DNA from: Lysinibacillus louembei
Lineage (GTDB): Bacteria > Bacillota > Bacilli > Bacillales_A > Planococcaceae
Direction of reading: 5' to 3'
NCBI RefSeq assembly: GCF_033880585.1
Contig: NZ_CP137624.1
Location: 558,001-622,000 of the forward strand
DNA length: 64,000 bases
Positions within the stretch are counted from its first letter, which is position 1, and every line of letters begins with the position of its first letter. Shown here piece by piece: positions 48,005-55,286 of the stretch. Position numbers and translations under genes: made by a program. The notes beneath the pieces are model-generated. The model saw only the letters and a list, made by a program, of their open reading frames with translations. It had not been told where the DNA came from and searched no databases.

Positions 48005-48886
48005 ATGAATAATATAAAATTGCAGGCATTTTGCTTATTAGTGGAGCACAGAAAGCTTGCTCCTGTCGCACAGCAGCTTAATATTACAAAGCCAACTGTT
48101 TCCTTTCATATTCGTTCCATTGAAGAGGAGTATGGCATCCAGCTATTTCGGACAAATGCTGGTGGCTATCGCCTAACCGCTGCTGGTGAAGGGCTCTATC
48201 ATTACGCAAAGCAAATTGTACAGCTACATAAAGAGATGACAAATTTTATCGAGGATTTATTGGCAGGCGATGTCGGCTCCATCCGACTCGGTGCGAGTGG
48301 CTTACCTGCGCATATTTTTATGCCAGAGCTTATCCACAAAATTTCAACAACCTATCCAGCTATACAAATTTCATTTATCGTGAAAACAGCACCTGAAATT
48401 GAGGAGCTTGTCGCACAGCATGAGCTTGATTTCGGCTTTATTATGGAAACAAAGCAGGAAAATCCATTACTCGTTTACGAAACAATCGGTGAAGACACCT
48501 TTGTTTTAGCATTCAGTCCAAAGCACGAGCTCGCCTCAAAGCACAACATGACAAAGGCGGATATTTTACAATATAAAATTTTGCTGCACACCTCCTCCAG
48601 CTCAACAAACTATTTTATTGAGCAATGGCTAGGCTCGCAATCCGCCATGAACAAAATGGAATTAGACTCAATCAGCACCATCAAAAAAATGCTAACATTC
48701 GGCACAACTGTCGCCTTCCTGTCAGCAGCTTTAATTGAGGAGGAACTACGCGCTGGCTCCTTAGTCAAAAAGGATTTAGCTGACCGCTCCTTAACACGCA
48801 AAATCCAATTTATCTATTCTAGCTCTCGACTAGACAGCCCAATTGATGTTTTTGTCAAAAAGGCAATTGGGGAGTTGCAGATTTAA
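48005..48886 (+). CDS. LysR-family transcriptional regulator
   Basis: 293 residues. N-terminal helix-turn-helix (KLQAFCLLVEHRKLAPVAQQ then LNITKPTVSFHIRSIEEEYG) and a periplasmic-binding-like effector domain. Divergent from the ABC/MBL operon, which it most likely activates when its substrate is present. Confidence 0.9.
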   Translation: MNNIKLQAFCLLVEHRKLAPVAQQLNITKPTVSFHIRSIEEEYGIQLFRTNAGGYRLTAAGEGLYHYAKQIVQLHKEMTNFIEDLLAGDVGSIRLGASGLPAHIFMPELIHKISTTYPAIQISFIVKTAPEIEELVAQHELDFGFIMETKQENPLLVYETIGEDTFVLAFSPKHELASKHNMTKADILQYKILLHTSSSSTNYFIEQWLGSQSAMNKMELDSISTIKKMLTFGTTVAFLSAALIEEELRAGSLVKKDLADRSLTRKIQFIYSSSRLDSPIDVFVKKAIGELQI

Positions 48887-48893
48887 TAAAAAA

Positions 48894-48928
48894 AGAAAGC
48901 TCTCATTACAAAGTGAAGAGGGCTTTCT
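48894..48928. terminator. Terminator between lysR and the convergent membrane protein gene
   Basis: AGAAAGCTCTC...GAGGGCTTTCT with T/A-rich flanks. Confidence 0.7.
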
Positions 48929-49358
48929 ATACTACTCTAGCAATCATTAAGTCTACAAACCAGAAATTCACACCTGGATATAAGCATATAAACATTAATT
49001 TAATGAAATAAAACTCATTCGTTAAATACTCATAAGTTAGTAGATCAGCATCCAATAGCTGAAGAATAATAACGGCTACGATACAGCCTGTTGCCATATG
49101 CAAAATAAGCGATAGCAGCTTTTTATTTTTGCTCGCTCTATCAATGATGATTGATGCAGGAATACCTATGCCGATTATGAATGGAGCAACACATACTAAA
49201 GAAAACGTTAAAATTAATATGAGGCTACTAATCAATGAAAATAGTATATTATCATGCGTTCCCTGTGTGACATTTGTATCCATTACATTTATTAAAAACC
49301 CAATATTAAATATAACAATAAAACTTGTTAGAAATTTTCTTTTTAAAATAGAATTCAT
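48927..49358 (-). CDS. Hypothetical four-helix membrane protein
   Basis: 143 residues with four predicted membrane helices (about 8-26, 40-66, 80-102, 112-140) and few charged residues. I do not recognise a family. It sits at the left edge of the AT-rich peptide island and could belong to it or to the chromosome. Confidence 0.5.
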   Translation of the reverse strand: MNSILKRKFLTSFIVIFNIGFLINVMDTNVTQGTHDNILFSLISSLILILTFSLVCVAPFIIGIGIPASIIIDRASKNKKLLSLILHMATGCIVAVIILQLLDADLLTYEYLTNEFYFIKLMFICLYPGVNFWFVDLMIARVV

Positions 49359-49766
49359 CGTAACATCTCCTTATAATAGAGAAGCATTCCACATAACCAT
49401 ATTGAATATAATGGATTCACTTACACTTAAATCAATTCAAATTATACACATCTAAACCTATAAAACCATCTCAAAACTATTTTTGCAAGAAACGTGTTAG
49501 AAACTATCAGTATAACAGGATTCTCCATCCATAAAAAAGCTGAATTTTAAAAGGATTTACGCTAGTTTATTGGAAATACCCATTTTGATCTACACAAAAC
49601 GTCAGAATCCTAGAGAAACAAGAGGACGTTTCAATATTGATGCATTGATTGTGAAGTGTTCAAGAAAAAAATCATTTAAATATAATATAAGACATTGAAC
49701 GAAAAACATACTGGTACATTAGTTATCATCCCAGATTTTGTAGAAAAATCTCATATGAATAATAAA
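49359..49766. other. Intergenic stretch with a short coding-like stub
   Basis: No intact gene. On the plus strand 49570-49688 reads without stops (EIPILIYTKRQNPRETRGRF, NIDALIVKC, then a stop) and has coding character, but has no start context and no family I recognise. It may be the left scar of the island at 49.4-59.2 kb. Confidence 0.3.
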
Positions 49767-49810
49767 AAACACCACCAATTGTTCGATTAACTCTAACATT
49801 GGCAGTGTTT
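49767..49810 (-). terminator. Terminator after the pheromone-like peptide gene
   Basis: AAACACCACCAAT and ATTGGCAGTGTTT pair in 11 of 13 positions with an 18-base loop; follows the small gene at 49816 on the minus strand. Confidence 0.6.
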
Positions 49811-49815
49811 CTTTA

Positions 49816-49941
49816 TTAAATAACCTTATAATAGTTAACGGTTTTTAAAGTGGGCTCATTTTCTGTTGCCCCCACCTCATAATTAATGTTTGTCCCTATC
49901 AGTATAAATGAAAATAATAATACAAAAATAAGTTTTCTCAC
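49816..49941 (-). CDS. Small secreted pheromone-like peptide (Phr/PapR/NprX type)
   Basis: 41 residues, GTG start at 49941 overlapping the regulator stop (TAGTG); GGGAG lies eight bases upstream inside the regulator gene. The N-terminus is a clean export signal (MRKLIFVLLFSFILIG); the rest is short and hydrophilic (YEVGATENEPTLKTVNYYKVI, split here: mature part likely within the last 8-10 residues, ending NYYKVI). Position, size and overlap match the cognate signal peptides of RRNPP regulators (papR after plcR, nprX after nprR). Not similar in sequence to those I know; assigned by layout. Confidence 0.75.
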   Translation of the reverse strand: MRKLIFVLLFSFILIGTNINYEVGATENEPTLKTVNYYKVI

Positions 49942-51233
49942 TATAATTGCTCCCAACTATGGATATTTTTATTTAAATAACTATACTTTGTTGCTTCTTG
50001 AAAATAAAAAGTTGCTAACTTATATTTTTTATTTTGTAAATAATACTCTGCTAATGCAATAGAATATTTATAGGCGTGTCGGTAATCTTGAATTTTTGAG
50101 AAATAATGAATCATTTTTAATGCTTTCTTTTGTGATGTTTCATTATTTTCATATAGTGCTTTATAAAACTCAAAATGTTGACGATAAGCATATAAACTTT
50201 CATCTTGCATTTCCTCATATAGCACTATTCCTTTATTGCACCATTTCAAAACAAGTGTTACTTGATTACTTCTAGAGTATTCAATAATTAGACAAAAGAT
50301 CGAAATAAAGTGACTCTTCTTGTCTGTTTTAGTTTCTATACTTTTATGAAAATAACAAATTCCTTCCTTTTGTTGTCCCATAACAATTTTCACAGACCCC
50401 ATATTATGGTATACAATTCCTAAATACCCTTGTAAGTTAAATTCGTTGCATATTTGCTTTGCTTTTACAAAGGTATCTAATGCCTCCGAATATTGTCTGT
50501 TTTTTTGATAGATGATACCCATTGATATGTAACCATCCAACACACGTTTCATCAATAATTGCTCTTTAAAATAACTTAAAGCTTTATCAATATACAATTT
50601 TGCTTCTATTAAACGATTATCTACTGCATAAATTGTCCCAATTATAAAATCTAATTCAGCTATTTCCCAATTGTCCATATCCACTTTAGAAATAATAGAT
50701 TGCAAATACTCTAAACATAATATCGATTTTTTAATCTCTTTAACATAATAATAGTATAGTGCCTTGTTCAACTCATGAAGGTACAGTTGCTGTGTATTAA
50801 AATGACTACTTGCATCTTCTAATATGACTAAATCCTTTTTTATTTCCTCAAAATTTCTTCCCACAACAATACGGAATCGCAACATAATCAATAAATATGT
50901 ATAATGGATTTGGATATTTCCTAAAAAGGGGGTTTCTTTTTCTAACTCCATTAACTTCTGCTCTATGATTTCTTTGACCCCTATACTAATTGCCTTTCTA
51001 TATACATCATATACGTATTTTTCAAATTCTTCGTTTTTAGAATCACCTCTTTCTATTTCTCGCAAGTTAATCCCTAGCTTTGATAATAATAAAGTTGCTA
51101 TTTCTTCACTTGGAATGATTTTGCCTTGCTCGATTCGTGATAAATAAGAAGTTGTACAAATTCCTTTAGATAAAACAAGCTGCTTCATGCCTTGTTTCAT
51201 TCTTTCCGCTTTGATAATATGCCCTACTTCCAT
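49941..51233 (-). CDS. RRNPP-type quorum-sensing regulator (PlcR/NprR/Rgg-like, HTH plus TPR)
   Basis: 430 residues. N-terminal XRE helix-turn-helix (residues 5-60; IKAERMKQGMKQLVLSKGIC then TTSYLSRIEQGKIIPS). Residues 90-425 are TPR-like helical repeats (for example YISMGIIYQKNRQYSEALDT and GIVYHNMGSVKIVMGQQKEG) that in this family bind a re-imported peptide. The signal gene follows it, and a nested palindrome separates it from the divergent peptide-enzyme operon, so it should control that operon in response to cell density. Very AT-rich like the rest of the island. Confidence 0.88.
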   Translation of the reverse strand: MEVGHIIKAERMKQGMKQLVLSKGICTTSYLSRIEQGKIIPSEEIATLLLSKLGINLREIERGDSKNEEFEKYVYDVYRKAISIGVKEIIEQKLMELEKETPFLGNIQIHYTYLLIMLRFRIVVGRNFEEIKKDLVILEDASSHFNTQQLYLHELNKALYYYYVKEIKKSILCLEYLQSIISKVDMDNWEIAELDFIIGTIYAVDNRLIEAKLYIDKALSYFKEQLLMKRVLDGYISMGIIYQKNRQYSEALDTFVKAKQICNEFNLQGYLGIVYHNMGSVKIVMGQQKEGICYFHKSIETKTDKKSHFISIFCLIIEYSRSNQVTLVLKWCNKGIVLYEEMQDESLYAYRQHFEFYKALYENNETSQKKALKMIHYFSKIQDYRHAYKYSIALAEYYLQNKKYKLATFYFQEATKYSYLNKNIHSWEQL

Positions 51234-51291
51234 TACATATACTTATCTCCTTATTTTAGTAATAAACTCTAACATATTATAGCATTTTTTA

Positions 51292-51350
51292 TTGTGTAAT
51301 TCTGCCTAAAAACATACATAAATATGTTTTTTAAGATAAAAATTACACAA
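51292..51350. promoter_or_regulatory. Nested palindromic operator between quorum regulator and peptide operon
   Basis: Outer arms TTGTGTAATT at 51292-51301 and AATTACACAA at 51341-51350 are perfect inverted copies. Inside, AAAAACATA at 51308-51316 mirrors TATGTTTTT at 51323-51331. The right outer arm contains TTACAC, a possible -35 box 17 bases before TATAGC at 51366, which would put the operator on the promoter of the peptide gene. A further half site (ACAATTACA) lies at 51372. Confidence 0.65.
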
Positions 51351-51429
51351 CAAGGGTATATTTAATATAGCACAATTACATGTTACATTTACTATGCAAG
51401 ACATTCTTATTCAGAAAGGAGAGCTTGAT

Positions 51430-51543
51430 ATGACAAAAAAAGCAAATAACACAAAACCATCATCAACTAAAAGTCCTGTGCCTCAAATCGCATTAGATTT
51501 AAGTGTCTTAGGCGGAAGTAGAATCGATAAAGATCGTTTATAA
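51430..51543 (+). CDS. 37-residue putative precursor peptide
   Basis: Strong ribosome site (GAAAGGAGAG) before the ATG. The protein starts MTKKANNTKPSSTKSP, continues with a hydrophobic stretch (QIALDLSVL) and ends GGSRIDKDRL. The N-terminal half looks like a soluble leader; a Gly-Gly at 28-29 precedes an eight-residue tail holding both arginines (R31, R36). No Cys. It heads the operon and is set off from the enzymes by a hairpin (51566-51598), the usual way RiPP precursors are made in excess. An arginase-family enzyme in the same operon makes the arginines the likely modification sites. Not similar to any precursor I know. Confidence 0.7.
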   Translation: MTKKANNTKPSSTKSPVPQIALDLSVLGGSRIDKDRL

Positions 51544-51565
51544 AAATCATATACGTGACTACTTA

Positions 51566-51598
51566 ATATAGCGAGTTTGTTATGCTCGCTATATTTTT
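51566..51598 (+). terminator. Hairpin after the precursor peptide gene (partial terminator)
   Basis: Perfect 10-base stem ATATAGCGAG/CTCGCTATAT with a nine-base loop and a T5 tail. Since no other promoter is evident before the next gene, it probably lets some transcription pass. Confidence 0.85.
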
Positions 51599-51618
51599 AA
51601 ATTAAAGGAGAAAAAAAC

Positions 51619-52785
51619 TTGAGCCAAATATTGTTTAATCATCCTAGTGAAAAATTATATGAATTGTTTAAAACTACCCCAACACCTGCTATTGTTTTTG
51701 ATTTAGATTCTGTTGAAAAAACTACACATCAAATGAAAAGTGACATAAAAAATTTTATAAATACCAAAATAAATTTTGCGGTAAAAGCTACTTATAATGA
51801 GTCTGTTTTAAAAACGATTTCAAATATTATACAAGGATGTGATGTAGCATCTGTTGGAGAACATAAATTAGCTAAACAATGCGGGTTTGAAAATTTCACC
51901 AGTACCAGCCCTTATTACTCAATAGATGATATGAAGTATTTTTGTGCTAACGATGTCGTATTAGATTTAGATAGCATTGAACAAATTATTCAGTTTGGGG
52001 AACAGAACTTTGAATCTAAAAAAATTGGGTTAAGAGTTGCCGTTCCAATACCAGCAATACTTGAAAATAACGCTTCGATTGGGTTGGATAGTAGGTTTGG
52101 TTTGGAATTAAATGAAGATACATTAGATATGCTAACAGCAGTTACACAAAAATATAATCTAGAAATTGTTCGCTTTCATGTCCACACAGGACAAACTACT
52201 CCAGATTTACTCATCTATAAACTAAAGTATCTATTGGAAAAGTCAGAAAATTTCCATAATCTAAAGATGATTAACTTTGGTGGTGGCTTTTTGTATCTAT
52301 ATGCACATTATGAAAAATTAAATAAAACCATTGAAGAATATAACTATATATACCGAAATTGGTCTAAAAAAAACGGAAGGAAAATGGAATTTTTAGTTGA
52401 ACCAGGTTCTGCCTTTGTCACAGGAAATGGATATCTTTTATCTAAAGTCGTAGCTCTAAAATCACATACTGGAGAAACACCATTTGTTCAGTGTGATTGT
52501 TCATTTTGGAATTTAAATCCTTGGATTATATCCAATCCTTTGAATATTTCTAATTATGGAGATACTATCAACGAATACACTCTTTGCGGCGCTACTCTAT
52601 TTGAGCAAGATAAAATGCCTAATAAAAAAATTTCTAAAGTTAGAATTAATGATTTACTTATTTTCCCGGCATATGGGGGCTACGTAGGCAATATGAAGAA
52701 TTTTAATTTATTACATAAAATTCACTTCTGGGGTTTTTATAAAGGAGAATATTATGAAATTGACAAGCCCAGCTTTTTACCTTAG
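51619..52785 (+). CDS. Fold-type III PLP enzyme, ornithine/diaminopimelate decarboxylase-like (first copy)
   Basis: 388 residues, TTG start after AAAGGAG. N-terminal PLP barrel: PLP lysine K56 in NFAVKATYNE, VASVGEHKLA, RFHVHTGQ, the phosphate loop INFGGGF and EPGSAF. The C-terminal beta domain follows. In decarboxylases of this family the site contributed by the partner subunit has Cys in G-x-x-C; here the equivalent reads GATLFEQD, so Cys is Leu. That points to changed chemistry or a non-catalytic partner of the second copy at 55287. Relatives such as BtrK act on carrier-bound amino acids, so a peptide-bound substrate is conceivable. Confidence 0.85.
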   Translation: MSQILFNHPSEKLYELFKTTPTPAIVFDLDSVEKTTHQMKSDIKNFINTKINFAVKATYNESVLKTISNIIQGCDVASVGEHKLAKQCGFENFTSTSPYYSIDDMKYFCANDVVLDLDSIEQIIQFGEQNFESKKIGLRVAVPIPAILENNASIGLDSRFGLELNEDTLDMLTAVTQKYNLEIVRFHVHTGQTTPDLLIYKLKYLLEKSENFHNLKMINFGGGFLYLYAHYEKLNKTIEEYNYIYRNWSKKNGRKMEFLVEPGSAFVTGNGYLLSKVVALKSHTGETPFVQCDCSFWNLNPWIISNPLNISNYGDTINEYTLCGATLFEQDKMPNKKISKVRINDLLIFPAYGGYVGNMKNFNLLHKIHFWGFYKGEYYEIDKPSFLP

Positions 52786-53842
52786 TGACAATGTAAGTGT
52801 TACACATGATCATAATCAAATAACATTTATTGATTTTTCTCGGGGTATTTCAGATGAATATACGGTAGCTGACAATTTTGATTTTTCAATTTTTGAAACA
52901 GGAATATCTGAATATCAAATAAACAATTCACCGGAAATGTTATCAATGCTAAAGAAAGGATACTTTGTCTCTTTACTAGACTTATATCAAAAATATAGAG
53001 AAAAGTTGAATAATAGATCATTTTTTGGTTTTCCTTTTCTTTCAATAGGAGAAGTAATTAATCGTGATAACATCACAGTATCAATATTGGGAGTTTGTTA
53101 TGATTTAGGTGCTTCATACAAGAAAAATCAACAATTTACTCCTTATATTTTACGTGAAACAAGTCAGTCAAATATTTCAAAACAATTTGGAAATAACATG
53201 ATTGCTGATTGTGGTGATATTACATCAGATACCGTCATGAAACAAAATGGTGAAAAAATCCAGCAATTGCAAACAATTTGTTCACTGCTATCAAAGTATA
53301 AAAAAAAACCATTAATCATTGGTGGTGATCACTCTATTTCATTTTACTCTATATCAGGATTATTGGATTCGTATAATAAAATTACTATTTTACATATTGA
53401 TGCTCACTTTGATGGCGTAGGTTATTTTGAGAATGATATAGAAAATCTAGATCATTCAAACTTCATTAATTATTTGTTATTTGATGAACGGGTTGAAGAA
53501 ATAATTCATATTGGTAATAGACAAATGGGTTATACCCCTCAAGAATCAAAAAAAAGAAGGTTTGTCTCTTTGGAACAATTTTTAACAGAAGCCCCAAAGA
53601 AAGATGCGATTTATTATCTAACTTTTGATGTGGATTGGATTGATCCTACGATTATCAGTAGTGTTGGTACTCCAGTTGCATTTGGTGCAACTTTAAAAGA
53701 TGTTGCATCATTAATTAGTCATTTAAAAGAATACAATTTAATCGGTGCAGATATAGTTGAATTTATAGGCTCTTTTGAAAAAAATTCAGAAAACATTACA
53801 ATTAATTCAATTATTCAACAAATATTAAATTTATTAAGGTGA
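52754..53842 (+). CDS. Arginase/ureohydrolase-family enzyme, candidate peptide arginase
   Basis: 362 residues. All dimanganese ligand motifs are intact: GGDHSISF near residue 195, HIDAHFD near 217 and TFDVDWIDP near 297, with a late Glu (VEFIGSFE). The arginase fold begins only at about residue 97 (SILGVCYDLGASYKK); the first 95 residues are an extra domain not found in free-arginine enzymes and could bind a leader peptide. Overlaps the previous gene by 32 bases; AAAGGAG precedes the ATG. Peptide arginases that turn Arg into ornithine in RiPPs are known (OspR in landornamide). Free agmatine or arginine hydrolysis is the alternative. Confidence 0.85.
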   Translation: MKLTSPAFYLSDNVSVTHDHNQITFIDFSRGISDEYTVADNFDFSIFETGISEYQINNSPEMLSMLKKGYFVSLLDLYQKYREKLNNRSFFGFPFLSIGEVINRDNITVSILGVCYDLGASYKKNQQFTPYILRETSQSNISKQFGNNMIADCGDITSDTVMKQNGEKIQQLQTICSLLSKYKKKPLIIGGDHSISFYSISGLLDSYNKITILHIDAHFDGVGYFENDIENLDHSNFINYLLFDERVEEIIHIGNRQMGYTPQESKKRRFVSLEQFLTEAPKKDAIYYLTFDVDWIDPTIISSVGTPVAFGATLKDVASLISHLKEYNLIGADIVEFIGSFEKNSENITINSIIQQILNLLR

Positions 53843-53847
53843 TAACA

Positions 53848-55218
53848 ATGAATTACCATTTAGTTAATAGTATATTAAAGCAGGATTATTCTAATTTATT
53901 TTTAGAACAAATTAAGGAACTAGACTATTTAAAAGAAATTTCAAATATCTCATTAAACAAACATACAATAACAATTGATAGAAAAGATCCGTTTTTAGTT
54001 GAGAAAGAAATAGAACTATATGGTAATAAAATTAGAATGGCAATCATTGAACAAGTTCAAAGTAAGATAAGTAAATATTACAAGTCTCCAATTATTGACA
54101 AAGAGGCATTCGAAGCAAAAATATTATTTAACTATGAAAGAAGTTATTCAAATGATAATCTTGCAAAAATGGCTTGGGCTGACATATTGGAATCTTCAGA
54201 AGTGCTTCTATTTAGTTCTGGGATGGCTACAATTAGTACTATATTAACTTCAATCACCTCAATATTTAATAATAAATGTAATTGTGTGATTTTAGGAAAA
54301 TATTTTGAAACTCTAACAATATCCAATTTACTTCAAAAAATAGGGGTGAATATTTCTCAAAAAATAGAGGAAAATCATGTATATAATATTCTTTTTTTAG
54401 AGCCTACAAAATATTCATGGAAATTAGAAAATCAAGATATTGAACAAATTAAGAATCAATTACTTTCTAAAGATATTCAGTTTGTAATTATTGATTCTAC
54501 CTTATCGCAGGATAGCCGATTTGCTAATGAAATAGTGACATTCATTAATGATGGAAAACTGCAAAACAAATATGTGATTGAAATAAAATCTCGATTAAAG
54601 CTATATCAATTGGGATTTGAATTCTGTAATTTGGGAAGTGCAGAGATTTACGCTACAGCCCACAATGATATTAAAAGTATCTCGGAATATATATCAAAAA
54701 TTAGAACCGTATTGGGTACAACTCCAGATTTTTTTTCACTAAGTATGCTTGAACATCCCATATTAAATTCACAAGGATTGACAGAAAAATATATAAACAC
54801 AATTTTTTCAAACAATAAAATTTTAAGAAACTATGGAAAATCTTCTATAAACACTAACTTTATCACTAAAATATCAAACAAGATAACTGGTAAACCCTTT
54901 ACTATAATTGAAATAGGCGATAAAAAAATTAATAATTATGCACCTATTATTGATCATCTTAGACTTATACAAAAAGAATATCTCCCTTGTTTATTTTTAG
55001 GTTCAAGTTTTGGTTTTAGACACCATAGATATGAAATGATTATTCCTGATAACCGAATTGACGAAGCATATCTGAAATTTTGCCCAGGGTATCGTAAAGG
55101 ACCTTCTTTTGATTTATTTTGTAACTATTTTAGTTGGTTATCACAAATAAGTTCTATTGAGGAATTTTCTAATAATACGGGAATACAATCTAAGTTCGAT
55201 ACAAAACAATTTGATTAA
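53848..55218 (+). CDS. Divergent Cys/Met-metabolism-type PLP enzyme
   Basis: About 456 residues. The fold-type I layout of cystathionine gamma-synthase/methionine gamma-lyase enzymes is recognisable: LLFSSGMATISTILTS (PLP phosphate loop, SSGMAxI), FVIIDSTLSQDSRFANE (Asp pairing PLP nitrogen) and VIEIKSRLKLYQLG with a candidate PLP Lys where the family has SxTKYxxGH. The match is weak elsewhere. Start at the ATG at 53848 behind AAGGTGAT. No Cys or Met donor pathway is nearby; it could move an amino-acid side chain onto the peptide or perform beta/gamma elimination. Reaction unknown. Confidence 0.65.
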   Translation: MNYHLVNSILKQDYSNLFLEQIKELDYLKEISNISLNKHTITIDRKDPFLVEKEIELYGNKIRMAIIEQVQSKISKYYKSPIIDKEAFEAKILFNYERSYSNDNLAKMAWADILESSEVLLFSSGMATISTILTSITSIFNNKCNCVILGKYFETLTISNLLQKIGVNISQKIEENHVYNILFLEPTKYSWKLENQDIEQIKNQLLSKDIQFVIIDSTLSQDSRFANEIVTFINDGKLQNKYVIEIKSRLKLYQLGFEFCNLGSAEIYATAHNDIKSISEYISKIRTVLGTTPDFFSLSMLEHPILNSQGLTEKYINTIFSNNKILRNYGKSSINTNFITKISNKITGKPFTIIEIGDKKINNYAPIIDHLRLIQKEYLPCLFLGSSFGFRHHRYEMIIPDNRIDEAYLKFCPGYRKGPSFDLFCNYFSWLSQISSIEEFSNNTGIQSKFDTKQFD

Positions 55219-55286
55219 ATTAAGAAAATATATAAGTAATTTTAAAATTCCCTACTTGAAATTATGAGCTAAACTAACCGGAGGTA

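Noticed and set aside
49941-51233. Rap phosphatase
   Set aside because: An N-terminal XRE DNA-binding domain is present, which Rap proteins lack.
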